Origin: Paraconiothyrium sp. Pb-2020
Taxonomy: Eukaryota; Ascomycota; Dothideomycetes; Pleosporales; Didymosphaeriaceae
Direction: 5' to 3'
Length of the DNA: 64,000 nt
Assembly (NCBI GenBank): GCA_022419385.1
Contig: JAJUBI010000004.1
Location: forward strand, 2,461,286-2,525,285
Within the stretch, counting starts at the first letter, position 1, and the number at the start of each line of letters is the position of its first letter. Position numbers and translations under genes: made by a program. The notes under the pieces were generated by a model. The model ran no database searches, had not been told where the DNA came from, and was given only the letters and a program-made list of their open reading frames with translations. Shown piece after piece: positions 45,202 to 56,514 of this stretch.

Positions 45202-46851
45202 ATGGCGCAGACAAGTTCCACTATTGTTATGCTATCCGCACTACTTTACGTGGGTTGGATGTCTGCTTTCTGGGTTCGGTACAAATTAGTACTCCGTCGC
45301 TATGGCTGTCAAGAAGCACCCAGGTATCGCCACAAAGACCCTTTCATGGGACTGGACTACTTTTTTGGATTCATGAATGCCTTCAAAGGTGGATACCTTC
45401 TGGATTTCAATGAAGCTGGGTTCGACAAATATGGCAAGACATTCTCGGTGAATTCCTTTGGAACGAGAGTATTCAAAACTATCGATCCAGAAGTGTCCAA
45501 AGCCGTACATGCAACGTATTTCGCCAACTTTGGTCTTCAAGGTCTTCGTTACGACACAGCCACACATCTTTGGGGTAACGGGATTATTGTGGTTGACGGT
45601 CCACACTGGAAGCATGGAAGAGCACTCATGAGACCTTCTTTTGAAGTGGTCCACCTGGCAAACATGGAACGGCTGCGAAAGCATACAGACAAGTTTCTCG
45701 ATCTCGTCCCGAATGACGGCTCTACAGTCAACCTTGCCCCCCTCTTCAAGAGATTAGTACGTACCAAACGAGTCTCTTTCGCATAATCTTGCGCTAAACC
45801 GACGTGAAACTCGCCGGAGCACGATGAAGACTGACATGATCAGATACTAGACACCACCAGCGAATTCATTTTCGGAGAAGCTATGGGCGCTCTTGAAGAC
45901 TCCAAGCAATGCAAGAGTTTCATGAATGCTTTCGAATACGCCCAGCGAGGCACTGGCATTCGATCTGTTCTAGGTCGCCTCAAGTTTCTTCATCGCGATA
46001 AGAAATGGTGGGAGGCCTGTAAGGAAGTGACTGATTACGCGGACAAGCACGTCGATCTGGCGTTGGTGCGCCTCAGTCGTAGGAAAAGGAATGGTCAGTC
46101 AAGACGCGAATCAGATCGCATACGATTGGTAGACGAAATGGCACACGACACCCAAGATAGAGTCACTTTGCGCTCCCATATCATCAGCGTATTCAGCCCA
46201 GCGCACGATGGAGCTGCCACTGTACTCACCAATGTAGTTTTCCACTTGGCGCGGCACCCCAAGGTATGGGATAGATTGAAGAAGGAGATTGAGTCAACGA
46301 AGCACCACTTATTGACTTACGAGCTCCTGAACTCATACCAGTACCTGGAATGGGTGCTAAAGGAAAGTGAGTCACACGTTGGGCAGCGAAGAAGATGAAG
46401 TGCAGAGACTGATCAACGTTCAGCACATCGTTTGACAACTATTGCAACGACCAACCAGCGACAATGCGTCAGAACTACCATACTACCTTTCGGTGGTGGA
46501 CCTGACGGCAAAGCTCCACTCTACGTGAGCAAGGGTGATCTGGTAGAGATCAACTACCGCGCGATGGGGAGAAGTAAGTCTTTCTGGGGCAGCGATGCCG
46601 ATCATTTCAAGCCAGAACGCTGGGAATTTGTACGTCCTGGCTGGCAGTATACCCCTTTCGGTGGTGGGCCACGTTCCTGCCCAGGGATGCGCCTTGTCTT
46701 CACTGAAAGCGCATACGTGCTTGTGGCCTTGCTGAGAAAGTTCGATGGGATTGAAAATAGGGATCCAGAGATTGAATGGAAGGAATAATTCCGCCTCACA
46801 GTCCAAAGCAGGAACGGTTGTCTTGTGGCACTGAGCCCCAAAGGTCTCTAA
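45202..46851 (+). pseudogene. Cytochrome P450 (CYP52-like), degenerate
   Basis: Exons 45202-45756, 45844-46366 and 46424-46788 give 480 residues to the first stop. An N-terminal membrane anchor (TIVMLSALLYVGWMSAFWVRY) is followed by CYP52-clan sequence. ExxR (KETHR), rebuilt by the second splice, PERW and the heme loop FGGGPRSCPGM are intact. Two faults are visible. The I-helix reads SPAHDGAAT where AGxDTT is expected, so the oxygen-activating Thr is replaced by Gly. An in-frame TAA at 46786-46788 cuts the end, while the same frame beyond it continues to 46851 with the normal C-terminal pattern (FRLTVQSRNGCLVALSPKG). CYP52-clan enzymes hydroxylate alkanes and fatty acids; this one is probably inactive or altered. 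The start chosen is the first ATG before the anchor. Confidence 0.8.
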
Positions 46852-48521
46852 TGCACTCGAAGGCCAGAAGAGCATCCAATATCCGAATCAAAATGACAAT
46901 TGTCCACATATATTCTTCAGTCGTGGTACAGTCAAACTTTGCTTAGAACACCACAGAGGAGCAAAGATAAGAATACTATCGGTCAATCGAGCGACATGAT
47001 TCAACATTATGGTGACGAAGAGGACGGCTACAACTAGAACATAAGACTATATTTGATCGGAACAATAAAAGTGGAGCAAATTGGACTATATGATTGAATT
47101 TTAACATGTTATTCGAGAAAGTTGGCCCACAATAGGGCTGCTTGCTTAGGCTGCACGTCCATGGAGTTGTGTGGGAGTGTTGGTGTTCGAATGGGATCTC
47201 ATCTCACCAGTCGGGTTTTTGGTACTACACCAATAGTACCCACGTATGTCGTAGTGCCAAAAGGAGCATGAAAATTGCATGTGCTTGTGCACTTCTCGCG
47301 TCGGAGTTCTTCACTCTCGCTGTCGTGCATAACACAATGAAGTTTTCGGTATTCATCTGGGTCATTCCATATAAAACCCTCAACAATACCCCAAGCGATG
47401 TGGCGGCCAACCGCAGGCTTTTGCGGACAGGCTTATATATACTCACGTGACATTGAACTCTTTCGTATAACCGAATGTGGTGACTCTATACACCTGCAAA
47501 TGCAGTACGCACGAATATTTGGATCAGAATCTGCCGACTGTTTGGAGAGAATGCGCATGGAAACCTGCAGGGGCGCGGAGACATGTCCGCTCTGTGCAAA
47601 GGTGTCGAGATTTTCTTCCGGATCTTGGTGAACAGAGGGACCTAACTCGAAAGGATTCTTAGAAGCAGTTTGCTAGCGCTAGTCGCTAGAATGGCGATAT
47701 CCAAGTTGGAGGGCGGGATTGACTCGCTCGGAATTTAGTAGCGATATCGGAAGGCAACCTGCACATGGAGATATGTCTATACTAGATTCAAAGATCCGTT
47801 CATGTGAGATAGAAGCAACGCCACATGTTCTAAGAGGTCGCTCAGAGCCGGAGCACGACCGAGCCCAGACGCGAAGACTCTTTGGGTAAAAATTATACAT
47901 GCACTAACCTGTCTGTTCCAGGAGACAAAAGCCTTTCTTACCTCGGGCGATCCAGAATGATGAGAGTAAGTCACAGCCTTCAGCCTAACATCTGAAAACA
48001 CAGGGGTTGCCCACCCGGTTCAACGCCAAGTATTGGAATCGCCATGATGCCATTGCAGCCAAGGAATGTCAGCTTCAACGATGGGGCCAAAACAGTGCGA
48101 TTGTAGTACGAGATGGCCGACGTGGAGTTTGTGTAACACTCAAAAAGGGCTGTGGTGGGAAGGCACTGAGGAGCTTGCCTACAGTCAGGGTAGCATCCCT
48201 GTCCCACCGCCGGCTCGGCCCTTGTAGTTTTGAGTACGACTGGACGCTCCTTAATTAAAAGTTTACGATTCGGGCACGAGCTGCCGCCCCCCACCATCTA
48301 CAGCTCAGCGCCCAGATGCCACTGCATCGTACATCCAATGAACGCATCCTGAGCCCAGCCTCTGGGCACGTTAGTGCTGAAATGGGGGTTGAGTATGGCG
48401 CAGGGCTCGGCTGGTTTCTAAAACCGGATCGTACCCCAATTGCGAAAGAATTGGCAGAATCGCTGAACAAAAGAGATACGGATACCTGTTCGAGGCTTGT
48501 CAGCTTGAGAAAGACTTCGCG
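46852..48521. other. Intergenic region
   Basis: About 1.7 kb of AT-richer sequence with no convincing gene. Frames are short on both strands. It holds the upstream region of the wall-protein gene. Confidence 0.5.
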
Positions 48522-51395
48522 ATGGAGCCCTTCGTGCGAACGCTTGCTCTGGCGACGGGAGGCTGGTCGAGTTAGAGACCTTCACCACTTCGACCAATCA
48601 GAAAGGCTAATCGGCAGCAGGTGCCGCAAGCGCGAACAGCACGTCCACTTCGGTCGCAGGAAACACAACATCGGGCATTGCAACTCCTCATACGAGCGGC
48701 GACCTTCCCATCAACAGCATATTGGTATCGCCCTCGCGATCGGAAGTCTCTCCATTCATCCTAAAAACAACTCCCGATCCCACGTTCACAGGCAACGCAA
48801 ATCTATCCGCTCTCTCCACTTCGAACCTCAGCACGACGAGCAACCCATACTTCAACGGCACAGGTAAGCCACCTAGGGGTGCTCGTCTCAGCAATGCTGA
48901 CGGACTGAGATCTGACCAATGCGACGCAATGCTGGCCAGCATATTGGTCGTACAGCTCGATGACATGGTCGTGGTCGCGAGCTCATGCAAAAACTGTCAC
49001 CAAAACCGTCACGTACACGTCGACCATCGAATCTGGTGTACCTGAACCTTCGCCGAATAGCACTTATTCTGTTCTTTGCGATGGATTACCTCGCTTTGAC
49101 TCGGAGGATGAAGCCGCCAATGCGACTGTGCTTCTGCCGACTCCCATCGTAACCCTTGTATCCCGATTGACTGTGGACTATACCTGGCCAACCGGGGAAA
49201 ACTTCCCACCTGCTCCGTCATGCTCAATTCGGAATGCTGACGAATGCTCTGCTGCATGGTCCTTGTTTGGATCATCCCTCAAGAGTAGTAACGACGCATG
49301 GAGCACGAGTAATATCCTTACGGTGTCATTGGCCTCACCGCCGACCTCTATTATGATCAACGATAGAACAGTGCCTCTCACAGCTCCTCCGGGGGCTTAC
49401 CCGACGTTGACCGTTCATGGAGAAGAGTATGGTGCCGAGGAGGGTACTTACACCATATCTGGAGGAGTCAATCTCTATGGAGAAGTGACTCTTACTCCTG
49501 GAGGACGACAGGTCTTGACATGGAATCAGGACCAGATCTCAAGACCCTTTGGACCTACTGTTGGAAACTGCTCTCGACCTGAAGGAAACATCATACAAAG
49601 CCAGTGCGCAACGGCTCAGTGCACTATAGGAGCTAATAGCGTGGAACTTCTCTACTTCCCGCCGCCTTCTACCAGCCGAGATTTGTGTGCAAATACTAGC
49701 CCAGGATTCAATAGCTACTCTGTACCAATCTTTTCAAATCCGCATGCTTCTACAATAATCAACTCAACTACGTACTGGTACGACAAAGCATATGTTCGAT
49801 ACGACACAGTTTCGGCCTACAAATGGTGTCAACTCGACAATCAACTTGGCCAGACTTCAGTCACCGTAGGCGGAACCTACTCCAGGCGCCTGGTCGAGAT
49901 CTCATCCAGTGATTTATCTTCAATCTGCGATTGGAAGTTCAACCCTACCCGACCATATGGTTTAGTCATTGGAGCTACCGCGAAACCCTTCAATTTTGAA
50001 GATCTAGTCGGTGATATACCGGCTTCAGCATACCAATGTATGCCACGGTGCCAAAGTGGATGTATGGATATAATCACGTCCTATTACATCCCAGGTTTGG
50101 CTGTGCCTCCACAAGTTCGTGCGCAGGATCCGGAGTGGGCGAGCTGTGTCCCACAGTTCGATGGCGTCCCAGATCCCCCCATTGCGCTCGCATCCGTGCC
50201 CAACTTCCTGACCAGCAGTGAGCCTTCTGGGTCTCGCCCATCTGATCCCCCTACTCCAGGACAAACGCTGACCACGGGAGCAAGTCCTACCGCAATACCT
50301 ATCACGCAGCCTCCGATCACCACTAGGTTTACCTCTACAATCTTGCTGCCCACATCAAGGCCTTTTCCCAACGATCCAAGCGCTCCAGCCGATCCGAATG
50401 ACCCTGGTTCAAGTTCTCGTCCGAACGATCCTCCACCATATGACCCTCCACCAAATGACCCTCCACCAAATGACCCTCCACCAAATGACCCTCCACCAAA
50501 TGACCCTCCACCAAATGATCCAAATTCCAACGGTGTTCCATCGACTAATAACGATCCAGCAACTAATACACCATCAATACCACAAACCCCATCTGATTTG
50601 CCTCAGCCGATCACCAACCCACCGGCAGGCCCTACACCAATAGCCACTATTGGCAACAGTATCGTCAACACGGATCCATCTCAACCAGGAACTATTGTCA
50701 TCTCAGACCCCAACACACCTGGTGGCGCACGAACTCTCACAGCCGGAAGCGATCCCATTGTCATCTCTGGAACCACGATATCTTTGAACCCCACAAGCGG
50801 TGCGATTATAGTCAGTGGAGACTCGATGCTACAGCCACTCGGTATCTTCAACGGCAAACCGGTCTTCACCGACCCTGGGCAACCCGGTGTCATCATTGTG
50901 GGAGACCCAGAATCAGGCCAGCCCTTGCAGACACTTAGTGTGAACGGTCCTACAGTAACCATCGATGGGGAAACATTCACACTATCTCCAACTGCAGTTG
51001 TGCAATCATCGGTCACATTTGCCGGAATGTCTATTGTTGTCCTGGCTGATGGCACGGTTTTGATTAACAACACTCATACAATCCGACCCGGTGATCCGGA
51101 GATCTTTGTAAATGGTCACAAAGTAGTTGTAGACTCAGACGGTGTGATTTGGGTAGATGGTCAGCGAGTTCAAATGTCTCCTACGTCGGATGACCAGTCT
51201 AATAGCACGACAACACCACGGAGCGTGCCGACTGCCCCCAGTCTTACGGATCCAAACGAGCCAGAGACCAATAGTGGACCAAGTTCAACCACGGAGGAAG
51301 CGCCCCAGAACTCCTCCATAGCGCCAAAAGAAGCAATGCTACCGCGTCTGTGGAATTTATTAGGTCTTGCAACGTTGATGGTACTTGTAGTCTAG
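48522..51395 (+). CDS. Large Ser/Thr/Pro-rich secreted wall protein, probably GPI-anchored
   Basis: Exons 48522-48570, 48621-48863 and 48910-51395 keep frame and give 925 residues. The short first exon encodes a signal-like start (MEPFVRTLALATGGW); its GTTAGA donor is weak, so the exact start is tentative. The N-terminal half has scattered Cys and N-glycosylation sites (CWPAYWSYSS, VTKTVTYTSTIES, DNQLGQTSVTVGG). At about 50430-50520 lies a pentapeptide array (NDPPP, 15-bp unit). The C-terminal half has repeated beta segments (PGTIVISDPN, PGVIIVGDPE, FVNGHKVVVDSDG, IWVDGQRV). The end is a hydrophobic tail (LWNLLGLATLMVLVV) after small residues, as in GPI signals. A cell-wall or surface role is likely; no enzyme motif is seen. 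Confidence 0.78.
50430..50520 (+). repeat. 15-bp coding repeat (Asn-Asp-Pro-Pro-Pro)
   Basis: Near-identical copies of GACCCTCCACCAAAT in tandem within the wall-protein gene, the first copy varying (TATGACCCTCCACCA). Each unit adds five residues, so copy-number change would keep the frame. Such arrays commonly vary between strains. Confidence 0.9.
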
Positions 51396-51967
51396 GTACG
51401 ACGTAGGTCATAGAAAAAATATGTACTTGTGAGGCAACAGTCCATTTGTTTACCTTGATCATGGACTGTCTTTATGTTGTCCAGTTTCGAGGCTTGTGTC
51501 TTGTGTATACTGCCATAATCCCTCGGCCAATAATGTAAACCGAGAACAAGGTATTCTCCTACGGTTTTTCGAACCGAGGCTATGTATGATCATGATACAT
51601 GCGCGAAATTTGCGGGTTCCGCAGCAAGAAACGCCATGTTTGAACTCTGGTAGAGGGATCGTACATTTGAACGAGAAGTGCAATGGTGGATGGTCAAATC
51701 TTCAACTGTTGTCAATAGTCAGTGTGTGGGGGCCGGCATCTTCTTGAGGCAAGCGCCATAGGCAAATGAGTAACAGCCATTGGGAAGAACCTTTTGCAGA
51801 TTGGACCTACCATCAGGAGATTCTAGATTCCCTAGATGAGCTCATGACGGTACATATTGTCAATGTAACGATGGCCGAGAAGAAGTAAGAAGCCTCGAAT
51901 AACCTCAAAGAACGTGTCAACAGGAGCTTGCCAGCGTGCGAAACAATAATCCTCAGACTGGAATGTA
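51396..51967. other. Intergenic region
   Basis: The 3' side of the wall-protein gene. Short frames only; nothing recognised. Confidence 0.5.
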
Positions 51968-52476
51968 CTACCTCTGATTCTCGCTGTGTCCAGTGCTATA
52001 ATCGGCAGCTCCGAGAGCCACGACGACAAGCACGCAGCAACATTCGCTTTTCTTCTGCGAAAAGAGCTCGTCTCCTTTCCGTCGCTTATGCACGTCAATA
52101 CTGACCCACATCGTCATGCGGCTGAACCTCAACGAGGCTGCGTCGAGGCCCTCGCAAGACTCACCCTCCTTGCCCGATAGAGTTAGACACTTGCCCCTTA
52201 CAGCGACTATCTTTGACAACATTATTGGCCCAAGCTGCCATCGAATCGCAGACTCATGTCCGGGGTAAATAGCATCACGCCCTCGCGTGCGCCGAATGCG
52301 CTACTACTCACGAAATTCTCCACGTGCTGGGCGTCGTGAGTTCGCTGCAATCGTGGAGCGCGCACCGCGCGGGAAATGGCTTCAGCTGCAGTGTGGCGTG
52401 CGGCGCGAGTGACGACGGCTGCAACTTCATCGCTAAAGGGACTCTGGTGGGGCGGAATTGGTCGAGATACGCCCAT
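51968..52476 (-). CDS. Possible small unknown gene
   Basis: The frame from ATG at 52476 encodes a helical basic N-terminus (SDEVAAVVTRAARHTAAEAI). A GTGAGT donor (52312) could be joined in phase to an acceptor after a TCTAAC branch site near 52185, continuing to a stop at 51968. That would give about 125 residues with a hydrophobic, Cys-containing stretch (ECCCVLVVVALGAADY). I do not recognise it. The splice signals are good but no domain supports it. Confidence 0.3.
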
Positions 52477-52753
52477 CGTGTAAATTCATAGAGCTGCGGC
52501 GTTGGAGGCGTTGCTGAGAAAAAGTTTTGTATTTGTGTTCGTAAAATGTGCTGATGAGTGATGGGGCTTGGTGTAGATTCGGTCAGCGATCGCGCAATCA
52601 GCTTTTAAAACGATGTATCCGCCTTTCTGATGCGAGGAATTGCTATAGTCAGATACCTAGCTCGGACACCAGCATCCACTGCTGGCCAGCTCGTTTCGGA
52701 TACAAAGCAGTACCATCTGCGCCCAGTCTCTATCGTCTATACTTTCTTTCAGT

Positions 52754-53735
52754 ATGAAGCTATTCACCTACGAAGCATGGGGGGTACATCGATCCGGTTT
52801 CGACCCATCCTATTCATTCGTTCGCTCGCACTTCATCCCGCCAGTCATCTTAGGCTGCATTCGTGCTATACTCTGCATCTACAGCTTCACCACAATCATC
52901 ACATGTTATACCTGGCTTGCCAACAAAACGGCTACCGTTAGCCTCAAGGACGTAAACATCGGCTCATACACTATCCACCAGAGCGACGACGCCATCGGTC
53001 AGTCGTTCAGCTTCTTCACATACCTCACCTTCTGGTCTCTCGTATGTAACCTTGTACGAAGTTCACGCGCGACACACGCTAATATTCTATATCATGTTGT
53101 AGGGCTTCTACTTCCTCGTCTCCAGCATACATACTTTCATGTACGCTTTCTGCGGACGCACATGGCTCCATAGCTGGCCTCGACCACTGCAGCTTCTGCA
53201 CAGCCTTTACTATTCCACCATGACTAGCTTTCCTTTCTTAGTCACCATCGTGTTCTGGGGCACGATGAACTCAGGCTGGCCCACCGGGAGATTCGAACAA
53301 TGGATCAACGTTAGCGTCCATGGGTTGAACAGCGTCTTTGCCTTCGTCGAGATAGTCCTGCCAGCTACCGAGCCGCAGCCATGGAACCATCTCTCCGTTG
53401 TCCTACTTATCTTGTCCGTCTACCTTGGTCTTGCGTACCTCACGCGTCTGACGCAAGGGTTCTACGTCTATGAGTGGATGAACCCCGCACACGGGAACTG
53501 GAGTATAGTCCTGCATATTCTGGGTTATGCGGGTGGTATGGTTGCTTTGTTTGTGCTGTCCAGGTATGCGATTGTGAGCAGGAATATGATTGCGAGGAAG
53601 ATGGGGATATTGCGGGAGGAAGAGCACGGGGAGAAGGGGATCAAGCTTGATGATGCGTCGGATACTGGGTCGAGTGAAGTCAGCAGCGTGGGGCAGTCAC
53701 GAAGGACGCGCGCACTGCATCAATCTGCAGTATAA
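52754..53735 (+). CDS. FAR-17a/AIG1-like membrane protein
   Basis: Exons 52754-53041 and 53103-53735 splice at a GTATGT intron, giving 306 residues. About six membrane spans are visible (for example PPVILGCIRAILCIYSF, FFTYLTFWSLGFYFLVS, FPFLVTIVFWGTM, LSVVLLILSVYLGLAYL, GGMVALFVLSRYAI). The conserved pair of the AIG1/ADTRP family appears as Thr92 (TYLTFWSL) and His169 (NVSVHGLN). In animals these residues form the active site that hydrolyses fatty-acid esters of hydroxy fatty acids. The fungal members are uncharacterised. A soluble acidic tail of about 50 residues ends the protein. The family call is from pattern only. Confidence 0.72.
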
Positions 53736-54275
53736 TTAGTCTGTATTGAGAATGATAATCATCATCCTATGCTACAAGTCTACGGATGTCGGCTGGGGCT
53801 CACCAAGAGATGATGACAAATAGGAGAAAAGACATTGAGCCTCCCTGAAGTCATCTATCAAACATTTGAATCTTTGCAGCATTCTTGCGTTGAGTATTTG
53901 TTCTACGTTTTCCTCGTTTCCATCGCAGTTCGTATCACGTTTAGTTGCACTATCCTCTGGTATATGTTGGTAAGCCTGTTCTTGCTCCGATACTGTGATC
54001 ACGACGTATCTTATGCCCGGAGGCAGTGCAGCTCTGAATCGGTATGGCTTCTTTCTGCTCTTGGTTAGTAGTGAAACACAAAGCCGTGCTCTTGCTTTTT
54101 GATGCAAAATTTGGCTGCATTTGTGGTAGGCGGCTTTGCTTCTGAGACAATATACATTGTCTTCGCGCGTTTGTAACTATGGTGGCTATATCTGTTCTCG
54201 ACACTTATCGATCGAGCAGATGCCGCATTGACTCAAGTTTCGAAAGCCTACCCATCTTGAATCACAACCTAGTCA
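53736..54275. other. Convergent intergenic region
   Basis: Between the stop codons of two convergent genes. No additional gene is recognised. Confidence 0.5.
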
Positions 54276-55132
54276 TCACAATTTTCCACCCTCAACGGGA
54301 ATTTCAACCACCTGATCAAGCCCCTCGTACTTCGGGATATCTAGGTCATACTTCTCCGCGACCCCCGGGCTCAAGAACCTTCCGCCCAAAAAATGCCGTC
54401 CCTTGAACCACTTCACTAGTGGCTTCGGTGCAGTCAAGCTGATCAACGCTTCGGGCATAAACCCTTTTCCGGGGCCCTCACTTGGCGGCCCTTCTTCAAT
54501 ATTCCAGCTGCTCGGCGCGTCCACCGCCAGCACCGGGATCTTCGTGTCTCTCAATACCTCAATCACCTTGGGGAACGGCTCGCGCACCTCGCCCGAAAAA
54601 GAGAACCCAAATATAGCATCCACAATGTGATCAGTAGACTTGAGAGCAGAAGGAAAGTCGTCTGTGAAGGGGACTTTTAGGTCTTCAAGCTGCTTTTTTA
54701 GGCGCTGGTAGAGGTCGTTTTTGGATTGCTTGGGGTAGTAGACGGTGGGTTGGTACCCGTAGTGGAATAGATGGCGGGCTGCGACAAGACCGTCGCCGCC
54801 GTTGTTGCCGGGGCCGCATGCAACTAGAACTCTCTTGCCTTTGTTGAGGGGCTGAAGTTTGAAGACTGCGTGAATGTTAGTACGAATGTTAGTACGAGTG
54901 TTCGCTGGACCAACCAGAAACGGGTTGAGGGTCATCAAACAACAACAGCATGTGAACTTACCAGCTTGTGACACGGAAAGTCCAGCGAGTTCCATGAGTT
55001 GATCTATTGAAAATGCACCCATCGACATGAGCTCTTGGTCGAGTGCCGCAGCGCTCTTTGCCGAGAGTGTCTGGATAGGTCAGATTATGTTACCTTCCGT
55101 CTTTGGTCCACAGTACGTACTCGAAGAGCCAT
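54276..55132 (-). CDS. NAD(P)HX epimerase (YjeF N-terminal family)
   Basis: Exons 55132-55121, 55070-54962 and 54865-54276 give 236 residues; the first exon is only four codons (MALR). Family hallmarks are SIDQLMELAGLSVSQA near the N-terminus, the loop GPGNNGGDGLVAARHL and the later DAIFGFSFSG and VLAVDAPSSW segments. The enzyme interconverts the R and S forms of hydrated NAD(P)H so that the dehydratase can repair it; in fungi it is often mitochondrial or cytosolic. It is head-to-head with the mitochondrial S16 gene (378 bp between starts). The second intron carries a duplicated branch-site segment. Confidence 0.93.
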
Positions 55133-55510
55133 ATTTAGAGTTGTGATGGTATTCTAGAGCCTTGCCCGCGAGGTTGTATGTTGCAGATATATGTCGGAAG
55201 TTCAAGTGGAGAGGTAAGGTGATGCAATTACATCACCGCATCGCCAATACCCCAGGAAGGCAGTTGCCAGCCATACCAGCCACACTCTCTCCATAATCAG
55301 ACATAGGAAACTCATATATTCCCTCAATATGAAAATCGAATCCCTCCTACCTAAGAACATAATAAATACTGTTCAGTATGGCCAGACGGTTAAACCAATC
55401 ACGTGCCTTCCTCGACCGACATCGGCTTTTCTTCGGCCCAAAAAGTTACGCTCCGCTTCAACATCAACCTTCACGCGACGACCTCGCCCATCAGCCATTC
55501 ACAGCCCACA
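55133..55510. promoter_or_regulatory. Shared promoter of NAD(P)HX epimerase and mitochondrial S16
   Basis: The two start codons face away from each other across 378 bp. Divergent housekeeping promoters of this size are common in fungi. No specific operator was recognised. Confidence 0.5.
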
Positions 55511-56073
55511 ATGGTCCTCCGCATACGGCTCGCCCGCTTCGGCAAGAAGCACTCGCCTTTCTACAACATTGTTGTCGCTCACGCCCGGTATGCCCATCCC
55601 AGAGTTCCCAATCCCCCCCGATCGCAATACATCGTATCTCTTTCCGTTCGAGCTCCAATGGCACATTCACACTTCGCAATCCATTGATCACTTATTTAAT
55701 CACTGATACACTTGCCCTGAATGGCCAAAAAACAGTATACTCTGCTAACAGTATGGCAAACAGAACAGCGCGCAACTCCCGTCCCCTCGAAGTCCTCGGC
55801 ACGTACGACCCTACCCCCAAACCGCCCCGACCAGGTGACACACACGGCCGGCCGTGGAAAGACATCAAACTCGACGTTTCGCGCGCACGGTACTGGGTAG
55901 GCGTTGGCGCGCAGCCGAGTGATACCGCTTGGCGACTGCTGAGCATGGTGGGGATCCTAGAGCCGCAATTTAGGGTGGGCCAGATCCAGGGGAAGGTTGT
56001 GAAGGCGGAGACAGCGGCGAAGAGTTTGATCACCCCTACGACGGGCGCTGAGCAACAGGAGGCAGAGGCGTAG
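55511..56073 (+). CDS. Mitochondrial small-subunit ribosomal protein bS16m
   Basis: Exons 55511-55587 and 55764-56073 join across a 176-bp intron to 128 residues. The N-terminus (MVLRIRLARFGKKHSPFYNI) and the spliced junction (ARTARNSRPLEVLGTYDP) match bacterial/mitochondrial S16, a protein that binds the small-subunit rRNA early in assembly. The intron carries a TGCTAAC branch site at 55743. The tail beyond residue 105 is a variable eukaryotic extension. The ATG at 55511 starts the conserved domain directly, as usual for this protein in fungi. An earlier ATG in frame was not used because it lacks conservation. Confidence 0.93.
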
Positions 56074-56514
56074 GGACGACAGACAGGTACGATTATCGGA
56101 TCGCCGGATTGGCCAGCGGAAGGAAGTGTAGATGACGAGGGCTCGTTGTAAGAAGGTGTGGAAATGACCTCTGGTCAGAGGATGTTCGACTGCCATCAAA
56201 GACACATCGGCAGTCGGAGCTCGGGGTAGCGAGCGATGTACATTTACTGTATTGCATATACCAGGCGTTCAAGTTCAAGATCGCCAAGACCAAGAGACAG
56301 AAGGCAGTATCGCAGATTTTTGGTCGTAGATGCGATATGTAGCATAGTGTACACTCTAAATTACGAACAAGTCAATCTAGCTTTGTTTCTTCCCAGGCCG
56401 TAGAGGTGCGATGCGATGCCATGTACCAGGCTCCCGCTAAGCCGATTACAACCCAACGCCTTGAAATGCCGCTGCAAGTACCCAAACAGAAAACATCGCC
56501 GTCAGCCTGGTTGG
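56074..56514. other. Convergent intergenic region
   Basis: Between the stop codons of bS16m and the amino-acid transporter. No gene is seen. Confidence 0.5.
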
